Assembly (NCBI RefSeq): GCF_009724685.1
Contig: NZ_WMEF01000013.1
Coordinates: 61,399-125,398 of the forward strand
Direction of reading: 5' to 3'
Length of the DNA: 64,000 bases
Origin: Lysinibacillus cavernae
GTDB lineage: Bacteria > Bacillota > Bacilli > Bacillales_A > Planococcaceae
The stretch's first letter is position 1; each line of letters begins with the position of its first letter. The position numbers and the translations under genes were made by a program. Of the stretch, positions 50,691-59,652 are shown piece by piece. A model generated the notes under the pieces. It was not told the origin of the DNA. It did no database searches and worked only from the letters and a program-made list of their open reading frames with translations.

Positions 50691-50730
50691 AAAAAATCCG
50701 CCTAGCCCGTAAAAGGACGAAGCGGATTTA
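50691..50730 (-). terminator. Terminator of the HlyD-like gene
   Basis: AAATCCGC and GCGGATTT (about 50694-50701 and 50722-50729), with T6 on the minus strand. Confidence 0.8.
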
Positions 50731-50732
50731 GA

Positions 50733-51992
50733 TTAGAAAACGATATATTTCACATATTGCTTCCAAGTTAACTCTTTAAAATGGTTCCATTGAATTTTTT
50801 CAACAGGTAATGTTCTGAAGGTATAGGCTTCAATAGTACGTTTCTCATTAGAGAGCATTGGCGTTCCTTCATCTACATAGTCCATAAAAATAGCTGACTT
50901 AGCGGTATTAAATTGCACATTGACATCGATTAGCTGGATTTTGCCATCCTGATTGATGATGTATAGCTTTTTATTCCCTTTTTTCGTCTTCGCTAGCCAT
51001 GATTTATCAACCTTATAAGAATCAAATGCTTCATTAACAATGATAGAGACTTTGCCAGTTGTTGAAAATGGAATGTCCTCTAATGGCGCATCTTGTTGCA
51101 ATGTCACTTCATAACTTGTTGGTTGGGGCAAGGCTGTTGTTTTGGCTAGTTCATTTGCCCAAAATGTTTGATCATCTGTCGCAATCATTTGTTTTTCTAA
51201 TACGACGCCAGTTAATGCATCTTTAACATGTTTCACTTTAAAATCAACGGTTTGGCCTTCCTGTACTTTTTGCCATTCCTTTTCTGATAAATAGGCATAC
51301 ATTGCTTTTTCATTCGAATAGATTTCAAAAGTTACTGCACCAGCTTCTTCTTTAATTGCTGACACAACACCGTCAATAGGACTGACAATACCTTGACGAG
51401 ACTGTATTTGTGTAATTTGTGCCTCAATTAGCGCAATTTGGCGATTCGTTTCGGCAATATGTCGATTTAACAGCGCAACTGCTGTCGATGGTGAATTTTG
51501 TTGAGCAAGCTCTAATTTTAGCGTAACAGACAGCTTATCATTGATTTGATCTGTATTAATGGAGCTTTTTGGATCAGACCCGTCCCCATACTCATCCTCA
51601 ATTTGATCCAGTGCATCCTGTAAATCACTTAATTCTGTTTCATAGGCTGTACGTTCCGATTCAAGCTTTGTTAGCTCTTCGTCCACTTCATCCGTTTGGT
51701 ATGTAGCAAGTAAATCATTCATCATGATCTTTTGACCACGCTTTACATTAATTGCTGATAAGCTCGTTGCATCGGCCGTAATCGTATACGTTTCAGCAGG
51801 TGCTACAATGGTTTCTTTATTGACACGCTCTGTATTCGTGCCGATATAAGCCTTTTGAAATTCGTCGATAAAGTAGGATCGAGTCACATTGCTATCTTCT
51901 TTGAAGACAAAATAAGCATTTATACCGATTACTAGCATCGCCAACACAATGGTCATACTTGTCCATGGTCTTGCTTTGATAAATGCCATCAT
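50733..51992 (-). CDS. HlyD/RND-type membrane-fusion (adaptor) protein
   Basis: A 419-residue protein with an N-terminal membrane anchor (about 10-32), a lipoyl-like half-domain (PAETYTITADATSLSAINVKRGQKI), a long coiled coil (about 105-215, rich in Glu, Leu, Gln), the second lipoyl half (GIVSPIDGVVSAIKEEAGAV) and beta-barrel domains. This is the plan of HlyD and of YknX, the adaptor of the B. subtilis YknWXYZ exporter. The start overlaps the stop of the upstream Yip1-like gene by four bases. No ABC ATPase or permease gene is adjacent, and a terminator follows. Confidence 0.85.
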   Translation of the reverse strand: MMAFIKARPWTSMTIVLAMLVIGINAYFVFKEDSNVTRSYFIDEFQKAYIGTNTERVNKETIVAPAETYTITADATSLSAINVKRGQKIMMNDLLATYQTDEVDEELTKLESERTAYETELSDLQDALDQIEDEYGDGSDPKSSINTDQINDKLSVTLKLELAQQNSPSTAVALLNRHIAETNRQIALIEAQITQIQSRQGIVSPIDGVVSAIKEEAGAVTFEIYSNEKAMYAYLSEKEWQKVQEGQTVDFKVKHVKDALTGVVLEKQMIATDDQTFWANELAKTTALPQPTSYEVTLQQDAPLEDIPFSTTGKVSIIVNEAFDSYKVDKSWLAKTKKGNKKLYIINQDGKIQLIDVNVQFNTAKSAIFMDYVDEGTPMLSNEKRTIEAYTFRTLPVEKIQWNHFKELTWKQYVKYIVF

Positions 51993-52669
51993 CCTAACCC
52001 CCTAGCAATCCATTCTTTAATTGGTAGAACACTAATCATCCCAACAAATAAGGCCATAAATAGTTGTATACCAATCAATTTGACTACTAACATTTTTCTA
52101 CTAGCTTCCTCTTCCCATTTTGATAGGAATAGATACTGCACAATAATGATTAAAACGGTTGTTACCGTCAATTGATTGATGCTGAATAAGACAAAATCTG
52201 TTTCAATCACCTGTAGGGCAGCGGGAGCTAAAGAAAAGAAAGAAAACATCGTTGTAAAGCCTACTGCATAGAAAACAGCGAAGAGTATTGCTTTTTCAAT
52301 TAATAGAAAGGCAACAACATAAAGTTGGACTTTTTTTATCCAAGTATAAGGAATGTCCGTTAATAGATGTAAAAGGTATGTGACACCATAATAATGGAAG
52401 CAGAAATAAACGATCGCCCATAAAATGGCACCGAGCATGGAAAGTACGCGTGCTACATAGTATTCATTTTGTAAATCCATTGCGAATAAGGACGTTAAAT
52501 TTTCTGTCCCCATTCCCCAATATTCGCGAGCAGCGAACAACAGGATAAATAGGCTAAACACCGTTAATGCGCGTTTTTTATATCCGATGACCTCGCCTTC
52601 CTCTACGATGCTTGTAAAGTAGGTAGGATTTTTTAAGCTATGCCAGAACTTATAATGGTAAAACATAAA
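51989..52669 (-). CDS. Yip1-like membrane protein (YknW-like)
   Basis: A 226-residue membrane protein with about five hydrophobic segments (about 35-55, 70-95, 115-140, 150-170, 185-215) after an N terminus FYHYKFWHSLKNPTYFTSIVEEG, which recalls Yip1-domain proteins. In B. subtilis, YknW of this type precedes the adaptor YknX. The ATG at 52669 follows AAAGGAC; the longer frame to 52687 places that site inside. Translation of the adaptor gene is probably coupled. It is divergent from the giant repeat-protein gene. Confidence 0.7.
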   Translation of the reverse strand, partial: FMFYHYKFWHSLKNPTYFTSIVEEGEVIGYKKRALTVFSLFILLFAAREYWGMGTENLTSLFAMDLQNEYYVARVLSMLGAILWAIVYFCFHYYGVTYLLHLLTDIPYTWIKKVQLYVVAFLLIEKAILFAVFYAVGFTTMFSFFSLAPAALQVIETDFVLFSINQLTVTTVLIIIVQYLFLSKWEEEASRKMLVVKLIGIQLFMALFVGMISVLPIKEWIARGLG

Positions 52670-53024
52670 CAGCGTCCTTTCGTCCAAAATGAGATATCAA
52701 AGTTGTAGTATACACCTTGTAAAGCTATTATGACATATGAAAATAGCTGTTTTTTTCCAATAATTTCGTTGAAAAAAACGTATTCCATCACTACATGTCG
52801 ATTGATGAAAAACATCATATAAGACCATTGTATAGTATAATTGAAATAACTTCCTGTTTTTCTAGCTAGTAAATTTGAAAAATTACTTTTGATGCTCATA
52901 ATTTTGTAAATATACTAGATTGGCTTGAAAACATGTCATTTACACCGATACTAAAGTAATGATTCTAAGATGGAAATAGACACAAACATTTTCCTATACA
53001 TAAAAAGATGAAAGGGTGGTTCGA
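52670..53024. other. Divergent regulatory region
   Basis: About 355 bases between the Yip1-like gene (minus) and the repeat-protein gene (plus). A hairpin AGCTATT/AATAGCT (52723-52748) followed by GTTTTTTTC looks like a plus-strand terminator or attenuator. TTGAAA (52925-52930), 16 bases, GATACT (52947-52952) is a weak promoter candidate for the repeat protein. Confidence 0.4.
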
Positions 53025-56000
53025 TTGAATCGAAAATTGACAGCAGGGGTCATAACAAGTCTTTTACTGGCACCTACGGCTATAGCGAATGCACAAGAAA
53101 ATGATGCACAGTCTCGTGCCACAACGCAAACAGAGCAAGTTGCCTATGCTAACGAGGTGGCAGCCGCAACATCAAGAGAACAAACTATTGCACAATTTGG
53201 CAAGTTATCCGAAAATTCCTCACCTGATGATATGGTCATTGCCAAAGGGGATGCTGAGGTTTTAAGTACAACAGATTTTAATGATGACGAAATTGCATTT
53301 ATTAAAGCAAAGTACACTTATGTAGTGGAGCAACGTCGACTATTAAGTGAACTACTGGATATAGGAAAGAAAATTACTCCGACATCTTATACTAGTAAGA
53401 CATTCATAAGTGAAGTCTCAAATTTAGATAGTCTTTATAAGGCATTTTTAGGAGATGAAAATACTGTTAATTCTTATCTAAGTGTACAAGCTGATTTTGA
53501 AATAGCTGTTTCTGAAGCTTTGGCGAATGATGCTAAAGGCATTGCCTCAACAGTCAGAGGCGCATCCTTACAATACGGCTACAATGAAGCTGAACGTAAT
53601 ACCTATTTTAAAGGTAAGGAAGCAGATATTGAAAAACTAAATAAATTAGTTGGTGACGCAACTGCAGCGACAGTAGCTACCGACACATTAGATATTTTAG
53701 TTGGTTTATTAGGCTCTACAAATAATAATCCTACAGCTATTCCTAATGCAATAAATAGTGTGACAACTGCCTATAGTGCATTAACATCCGATCAAAAGAA
53801 AGTTGTGGAAGCTTATAATCCAAAAAATGATGCAGTAGCCCCTTTTAAAAAATATAAGGATGCGTTAACAGGTCTGACTGCTGCAGATAAAGTTTCGATA
53901 AGTATTACGCAATTGATAGCAAAAAAGCCGGCCGACTTTACTTCAGCTACTAGTTTCATTAGTGCAGTAACCGCTATTGAAAAGTCTTACAACAGTCTTG
54001 ATGAGGCTTCGCAAAAGTTGGTGACAAATTATACTGACTTTACGCAGTATAAAACAGCAGCCGATATTTCCAAGCGCATTTCAGCACTACGTGTTTCAAG
54101 TGAAGCGGCTTATCGTACAGAAGTCGATTCGGTAAATATTGAATTTAATAAACTTACAAATACTGTTAAGGAATATGTAAAGAATGCCGCTGATTTAGAA
54201 GGGGCTGTAGCAAATATAGCTTCTGCGAAAGAAATTGAGGGTTATATCGCAGCTATTGAAGGAACGCAAGATAAAGTGGCTGCTATAAATAAAGCACGTG
54301 AAACATATAATACCCCAACTGGAACGAATATCAATGCGGCAAATGTCAAAAAAATCGTTAATAATCTAGCAGAGTTAACAAAGTGGGAAAAGGTTTATAG
54401 TACGTCTTTAAATGTGGATAAACTAATCGACAGTATTGATCCAACAGCTTCTACTTTTGAAAGCAAAACATTTGCAGCAAAGACTGCTTACGATAAGCTT
54501 GGAGTAAGTGAAAGGGCTTTAGTAAATAGTGATAAAAAGTCTAAGCTAGATTTATTTTTCAACTATGCTGATCTATCAAAAAAAGTTAATGCATTGAATC
54601 CGTCTATGTCAGACTACAACACACAGCTTGCAGACTTGAAATCTGCTGTTACAGCTTTAGATGCTACGGGTAGTGCTTATGTAGCCGCACTTGATGGCAT
54701 TAAAGATAAGCTCAATGAAAAATTAGCAGCTCTTACAAATGAAACAACAGCAGTAACAGATGTTATTAGCAAGATTAACAGTTTAAATACTTCATCTAAT
54801 CTAGTACAAGATATGCTAGATGCCCGTTCGGCTTATAATGCACTACCATCAGCAGCAAAAAATCGTGTAACAAACATTAAAATTTTAACAGATTTAGAGA
54901 AATCGCATAAATCGGTAGTCAATGTCATCTCGCTCTTTGAAAAACTTGATCCTTCATCAAAAAGCTATATTTCTAAAGCAAAATCAGCTTTTACTGCTTA
55001 TGCAAAGCTAGATGATCAGAATAAAACATTTGTGAGAAATTATAAGGATTTAAATAATGTAGTAGCTGTAACAGATGTTATTGTCCAAATTAGTGCGTTA
55101 AATACTTCTAAAAAAACGTATAAAGATGATGTGAAGAAAGTAACAGATGCTTATACAGCATTAGCGGATGCAACTCTCCAAGGGAAGGTTATCAATTATG
55201 CGGACCTGACAAAAGCACAAGGCTATATCGATATGGCCAAGGCATTTGATGACCGTGTCGTTGCATTGGCGAATGAGGGTCCTGACACATTTGTTAAGAA
55301 GGTAGCAGACCTTGCTGCGGAATATAAAATAATGGATAAAAATGCGAAAAAGCTTGTGGAACAAGCCAAAACTTTAAGTGCGTACGAAAAAAGCAATAAG
55401 TCCGTCGTGAAGGTTATTCAAATGATTGATGCCTTAAATCCAACAAGTAAGGATTATACAAAAAAAGTACTTGCTGCTCGCAAGGCTTTTAATGCCCTTG
55501 ATGCAGTATCTCAAAAACTTGTGACGAATTACGCTAATCTAACCGCTGTTGAGGATGTAGCTTCTTTAATTGGTCTCATCGCTTCATTAAAGCCAACGAG
55601 CAAAACATTCTATCAGGATATGAAAACGGCTCGTGAGCTTTACGATGCACTTCCTAAAGAGAAGCAGCAAGCCATCGTAAACTATGATGCACTTGTTGCG
55701 GCAGAAAATGAGCAGGGCTTGGCACAGAGCGTAGTTGAGCTGATTAACTTAACAGTAGAACAAGATGCAGACTATTTAACGAAGCTTATGAATGCACGTG
55801 TAGCCTATGATAAGCTGTCATCGAACCAAAAGAAATTAGTGACGAATATTAAAGATTTAACAACACGTGAAAAAGCAGTCAAACCAATTTTAAGTGTGAT
55901 GGTACAAATTAATGAGCTAGATCCAGAAACGAAAAACTTTGTTAGTAAGGTTAACTCCGCTCGCAAGGGGTATGACAAACTTTCGAAAGATCAGAAAAAA

Positions 56001-57017
56001 TACATCGATAATATTGATGTGCTCTTAAAGTTTGAGCCTGTATCAAATGTAATGGAATTGATTAGCAAATTAAAATCTTCAAGCAGCACATTCCTTCAAG
56101 ATACATCACGAGCACGCTCACTTTACGATGCACTACCTGCCGATTTGCAGCAATACGTGACAAACTATTACTTATTACAAGCAGCTGAAACGAGTATCTT
56201 AGGTGCTGGCAATGTGATGCAAATGATCAATGACTTACCTGCTGTTGATCCAAAGCAATATGTGAAACGTATTCAAGAAATTCGTGCTGCTTATAATGCT
56301 TTACCAAAGGATCAGCAACGAGCTGTACAAAATTATAGAGTTCTACAAGACCAAGAGAAGCTGATTAAGCCTGTCATTAGTGTGGTAGAGGATATTGACC
56401 GATTGTTAACGGCCAAAGATATGGATAGTCAATATCAAAAGATTTTAAAAGCCTATGATAAGCTTAATGCTGATCAAAGACGCTATGTTTATAACGACCA
56501 GCTATTGCTTTCATTAGACAACGTTATAAAGGTCTATAATAGCATTGCTAGTTTGAATCCTAAGGATAAGTTTTACTTTGGGATGGTTGAGGCAGTGCGT
56601 AAAGAGTATGATAGTTTGAATACGACAGATAAACAGCGTATCTCTAATTACTCTATCTTATTAGAGGCAGAGAAAAGTATGGCTGATGTCAAGAAAGTTG
56701 TAGAATTAATAGCGGGACTTTCTCCAAGCTCGCCAACGTATATTGAAGATGTGGCAAATGCAGTTGCTGCTTATAAAGCACTGGATTCAAAAGTACGAGG
56801 ACAAGTTATCAATGAAGACGCGCTAAAACAAGCTGAAAAAGATGTGGCAGCAGTTCTTAAAGTTGTTCAAACCATTGGCAACATTGATCCAGATAGCTCA
56901 TCATTCGAGAAAAAAGTGTTGGCTGCCCAAAAAGATTATAGCTCATTGTCAATCGAGCAACAGGGATTAGTGTATAACTACCGTATTCTAGAAGAATATC
57001 TAAAAATGATTCAATAG
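53025..57017 (+). CDS. Giant secreted helical-repeat protein
   Basis: A 1330-residue exported protein of unknown function. After a signal peptide (NRKLTAGVITSLLLAPTAIA, cleavage after ANA) and an acidic spacer of about 150 residues, nearly the whole rest is about twenty diverged repeats of 50-60 residues. Consensus: VxxxIxxLxPxSxxFxxxV then ARxAYxALxxxQKxxVxNYxxLxxAE; the strongest copies are in the last two thirds. Each repeat should form a helical hairpin, giving a long rod. Similar units occur in other Gram-positive surface proteins. There is no SLH domain, LPxTG motif or final membrane helix, so how it is held is unclear. The TTG at 53025 follows AAAGGGTGG. Confidence 0.85.
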   Translation: MNRKLTAGVITSLLLAPTAIANAQENDAQSRATTQTEQVAYANEVAAATSREQTIAQFGKLSENSSPDDMVIAKGDAEVLSTTDFNDDEIAFIKAKYTYVVEQRRLLSELLDIGKKITPTSYTSKTFISEVSNLDSLYKAFLGDENTVNSYLSVQADFEIAVSEALANDAKGIASTVRGASLQYGYNEAERNTYFKGKEADIEKLNKLVGDATAATVATDTLDILVGLLGSTNNNPTAIPNAINSVTTAYSALTSDQKKVVEAYNPKNDAVAPFKKYKDALTGLTAADKVSISITQLIAKKPADFTSATSFISAVTAIEKSYNSLDEASQKLVTNYTDFTQYKTAADISKRISALRVSSEAAYRTEVDSVNIEFNKLTNTVKEYVKNAADLEGAVANIASAKEIEGYIAAIEGTQDKVAAINKARETYNTPTGTNINAANVKKIVNNLAELTKWEKVYSTSLNVDKLIDSIDPTASTFESKTFAAKTAYDKLGVSERALVNSDKKSKLDLFFNYADLSKKVNALNPSMSDYNTQLADLKSAVTALDATGSAYVAALDGIKDKLNEKLAALTNETTAVTDVISKINSLNTSSNLVQDMLDARSAYNALPSAAKNRVTNIKILTDLEKSHKSVVNVISLFEKLDPSSKSYISKAKSAFTAYAKLDDQNKTFVRNYKDLNNVVAVTDVIVQISALNTSKKTYKDDVKKVTDAYTALADATLQGKVINYADLTKAQGYIDMAKAFDDRVVALANEGPDTFVKKVADLAAEYKIMDKNAKKLVEQAKTLSAYEKSNKSVVKVIQMIDALNPTSKDYTKKVLAARKAFNALDAVSQKLVTNYANLTAVEDVASLIGLIASLKPTSKTFYQDMKTARELYDALPKEKQQAIVNYDALVAAENEQGLAQSVVELINLTVEQDADYLTKLMNARVAYDKLSSNQKKLVTNIKDLTTREKAVKPILSVMVQINELDPETKNFVSKVNSARKGYDKLSKDQKKYIDNIDVLLKFEPVSNVMELISKLKSSSSTFLQDTSRARSLYDALPADLQQYVTNYYLLQAAETSILGAGNVMQMINDLPAVDPKQYVKRIQEIRAAYNALPKDQQRAVQNYRVLQDQEKLIKPVISVVEDIDRLLTAKDMDSQYQKILKAYDKLNADQRRYVYNDQLLLSLDNVIKVYNSIASLNPKDKFYFGMVEAVRKEYDSLNTTDKQRISNYSILLEAEKSMADVKKVVELIAGLSPSSPTYIEDVANAVAAYKALDSKVRGQVINEDALKQAEKDVAAVLKVVQTIGNIDPDSSSFEKKVLAAQKDYSSLSIEQQGLVYNYRILEEYLKMIQ

Positions 57018-57025
57018 TATGACAA

Positions 57026-57067
57026 AAAAGGAGTTTACCCAATGAATATTACGGGAAAACTCCTTTT
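57026..57067 (+). terminator. Terminator of the repeat-protein gene
   Basis: AAAAGGAGTTT (57026-57036) with AAACTCCTTTT (57057-57067), eleven perfect pairs. Confidence 0.85.
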
Positions 57068-57218
57068 ATAATGAGATAATAATTGATTTATTAATTAATT
57101 TCCAAAAAAGTGAAACTATATCAGTTGAAATTCGTATCTTATAGTATAAGTGGTGAATTTTTAGTGGATTGTGCCATTTGATACATTTTCATTTTGTCAT
57201 TGTGAGGAGGTAGCCCTG

Positions 57219-58286
57219 TTGAAAAAAATACTTTGTATAGTGGTACTTTCAATAGCTGCAACCATAGGAAATTTAACTAGTTTCAGTCAGGTAGAAGCGG
57301 CATCCGCAAAAGCTGTGGATGTTACAAATGCATACTGGGCAAATGCTTCGATTCAACATATGCTCACTAAACAATATATGACTACATACAGCGATAACAC
57401 ATTTAAGCCTGAGCAACCTATTACAAGAGCAGAAGCTGCTGCTGCCATTGCTCGTTCGCTTCAAATAAACGTAGATAGTGCCAATTCAGCAAAATTTAAC
57501 GATGTTCCTGCAACACATCCGTACTACAAGGAAATTTGCCAGCTCGTTAAGCTAGGTGTCATTCAAAAAAGTGATGCTTTTCATCCAGAAGAGCCTTTAA
57601 AGCGTATGCAGGTGGCGAAAATGCTAGCACTTGCCTATCAGTTCAAGGTAGATAGCAATAATAACAGCCAATTTGCAGATATTCCTCGCACACATTGGGC
57701 AAAAGATTATATCGAATCTTTAGCGGATATAGGCATTATTAGTGGAGTAAATGCTAAATATTTTGCACCTGACCAATTGGTAACACGTGCACAGTTTGCT
57801 GTTTTTGTTGAACGAAGCATTACTTTTCAACAAAAAATAAAGAAACTAGAAGTAGCCTATGACTATTTAGCAAAGGATTATATCCCAACAGTCAATCTTT
57901 CTACAGAATGGTCTAAAAAGGTCATTGAATTAATTAATGTAGAAAGACAGAAAAATAAGCTGGAACCGGTTGTCTATGATCCAGAGTTGACACAAATCGC
58001 TATTATCAAAGCGCAAGATATGGTGAATCGCCATTATTTTGAACATGTTTCTCCATATTATGGTGCACCTTGGGATTTAGCGACATTATTTGATTATGAC
58101 TATACAAGCTTTGGAGAGAATATTGCCAGAAATATTAAAACACCAGATATTGCTGTGAAGGCATGGATGGCTTCTCCCAGCCATCGAGATAATATTTTAA
58201 AAGAACATTATACAAACACAGGTGTTGCGATAGCGCAGGATAGCAAAGGAAATTATTATTGGGTTCAAATGTTCTCTAGTCAATAA
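57219..58286 (+). CDS. SLH-anchored CAP (SCP-like) domain protein
   Basis: A 355-residue exported protein: signal peptide (KKILCIVVLSIAATIGNL, cleavage near VEA), three SLH domains (about 30-205; the first TRAE, the second KRMQ, the third TRAQ) and a C-terminal CAP domain (about 230-355) with VIELINVERQKNKLEPV, HYFEHVSPYYGAPW and SFGENIARN. The CAP histidine and glutamate residues (in FEHVS, GENIA, SHRDNIL) are present. Bacterial CAP proteins are widespread (for example YkwD) with poorly known roles in the wall or spore coat. The TTG at 57219 follows AGGAGG; the frame from 57171 is rejected. Confidence 0.88.
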   Translation: MKKILCIVVLSIAATIGNLTSFSQVEAASAKAVDVTNAYWANASIQHMLTKQYMTTYSDNTFKPEQPITRAEAAAAIARSLQINVDSANSAKFNDVPATHPYYKEICQLVKLGVIQKSDAFHPEEPLKRMQVAKMLALAYQFKVDSNNNSQFADIPRTHWAKDYIESLADIGIISGVNAKYFAPDQLVTRAQFAVFVERSITFQQKIKKLEVAYDYLAKDYIPTVNLSTEWSKKVIELINVERQKNKLEPVVYDPELTQIAIIKAQDMVNRHYFEHVSPYYGAPWDLATLFDYDYTSFGENIARNIKTPDIAVKAWMASPSHRDNILKEHYTNTGVAIAQDSKGNYYWVQMFSSQ

Positions 58287-58365
58287 GCTGTTGTGTAACA
58301 AAGAGTCTCTAATATTACAGGAATGTTACGAAAGTTCCAATTTACGATAAAAAAATCCCCTTTTT

Positions 58366-58409
58366 AACGCTGGAAATACCACCAAACGTTGGTATTACAG
58401 CGTTTTTTT
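58366..58409 (+). terminator. Terminator of the CAP gene
   Basis: AACGCTG (58366-58372) with CAGCGTT (58398-58404), extended inward by ATACCA/TGGTAT, then T5. Confidence 0.85.
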
Positions 58410-58507
58410 GCTGTCTAAAACCGTTACACAATTGAAAAATAACAGAAGCTTCTTTTGTGATAGTCTATGTATAGGCAAAAAAGTTTTGAAAGGGGTATAA
58501 CAAAAGT

Positions 58508-59419
58508 ATGAATAAGAAATGGTTATTACCGATTTTTGCATCTTTCATGTTATTTTCAACTACTAATATAAATACTGCTGAAGCAGCGACTAAAGCAGAT
58601 GTTACTGATACAGCTTCTAAATATTTAGGTATTCCATATAAATACGGCGGTACAACTACAAGCGGTTTTGATTGTTCTGGCTTTACTTCTAAAGTATTTT
58701 CAGACTTAGGCATTGAGCTAAATCGTACGTCAGGTTCACAATATCAACAAGGTACTGCAGTAGCAAAAAGCGATCTTCAAGTTGGCGATTTAGTATTTTT
58801 CAATACAAGTGGAAGTGGTATTTCACATGTGGGTATATACATAGGTGACGATAAAATGATCCACTCTCAAACTGGGCAAGGTGTAAGTTACTCAAATGTT
58901 AACGATCCATACTATTGGGGTTCTCGTTATGTAGGTGCTAAACGCGTTGCAACATTTGATGCACAACAACAAGCAGAAGTAAAACAAGCAGCAATTGACT
59001 TTTCAGTATATGCTTCTCGTGCAGAGGTAGCAGTACAAATTGCAAAAGCTTTGAACTTAGATACATCTAATACAACTTCTAGTTTTGTAGATGTAAAACA
59101 AACAAATGCAAATGCAGGTGCTATCGCAGCAGTAGAGAAATTAGGTGTCTTTGAAGGCGATGCTAATGGGAAGTTCAACCCGTCTTCACCAATTACTCGC
59201 GCACAAATTGCTAAAGTATTAGTACTGGCATTTGGTCTTGAAAACCAGGGTGAAACTGTTACATTTAGTGATGTACCTCAAAATAGCTGGGCTAATGGAT
59301 ATGTTTCGACTCTAGCATCAAATGGTATTACTAATGGTGATGGAGACGGTAGCTTCGGTTCTGATGAGTTACTAAAAATCGACCAATTAAAAGTATTTAT
59401 CAAAAGAATTCAACAATAA
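58508..59419 (+). CDS. SLH-anchored NlpC/P60 peptidase
   Basis: A 303-residue exported wall hydrolase. Signal peptide (to about residue 26, AEA), an NlpC/P60 domain (about 30-150) with catalytic Cys in FDCSGFTSKVF, His in ISHVGIYIGDD and a further His in MIHSQTG, then SLH sequence. It should cleave peptide stems (gamma-D-Glu-diamino acid type) of peptidoglycan. The SLH part is unusual: the first repeat is only its second half (YASRAEVAVQIAKALNL), the second is complete (TRAQ), the third has lost the TRAE motif. AAAGGGG precedes the ATG with a rather long spacing. Single gene with its own terminator. Confidence 0.92.
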   Translation: MNKKWLLPIFASFMLFSTTNINTAEAATKADVTDTASKYLGIPYKYGGTTTSGFDCSGFTSKVFSDLGIELNRTSGSQYQQGTAVAKSDLQVGDLVFFNTSGSGISHVGIYIGDDKMIHSQTGQGVSYSNVNDPYYWGSRYVGAKRVATFDAQQQAEVKQAAIDFSVYASRAEVAVQIAKALNLDTSNTTSSFVDVKQTNANAGAIAAVEKLGVFEGDANGKFNPSSPITRAQIAKVLVLAFGLENQGETVTFSDVPQNSWANGYVSTLASNGITNGDGDGSFGSDELLKIDQLKVFIKRIQQ

Positions 59420-59489
59420 GTTCATAAAGTTAACACTTTAATGGTGTAATAGATTGCAAGAATTGATCTTTTGAATAGCGTATAATGGA

Positions 59490-59523
59490 AGAAGGGTTTG
59501 CAATCGCAGACTCTTCTATTTTT
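59490..59523 (+). terminator. Terminator of the NlpC/P60 gene
   Basis: AGAAGGGT (59490-59497) with ACTCTTCT (59510-59517; one G-U), then ATTTTTA. Confidence 0.7.
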
Positions 59524-59605
59524 ATGATAATTTTGTAGGAAAGGATGTGATTTGGAAAATTAAATTTTAACAGTTCTATTGTCTGATGCATTTTTTAGCT
59601 AATTT

Positions 59606-59614
59606 TGTTAAAAT
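59606..59614 (+). promoter_or_regulatory. Candidate extended -10 promoter of the amidase gene
   Basis: TGTTAAAAT, about 40 bases before the start; the same extended -10 occurs before the genes at 31703 and 63683. Confidence 0.4.
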
Positions 59615-59652
59615 GGACACGTTAAGAGAACAAGAAGGGAGGAAATAAGACA

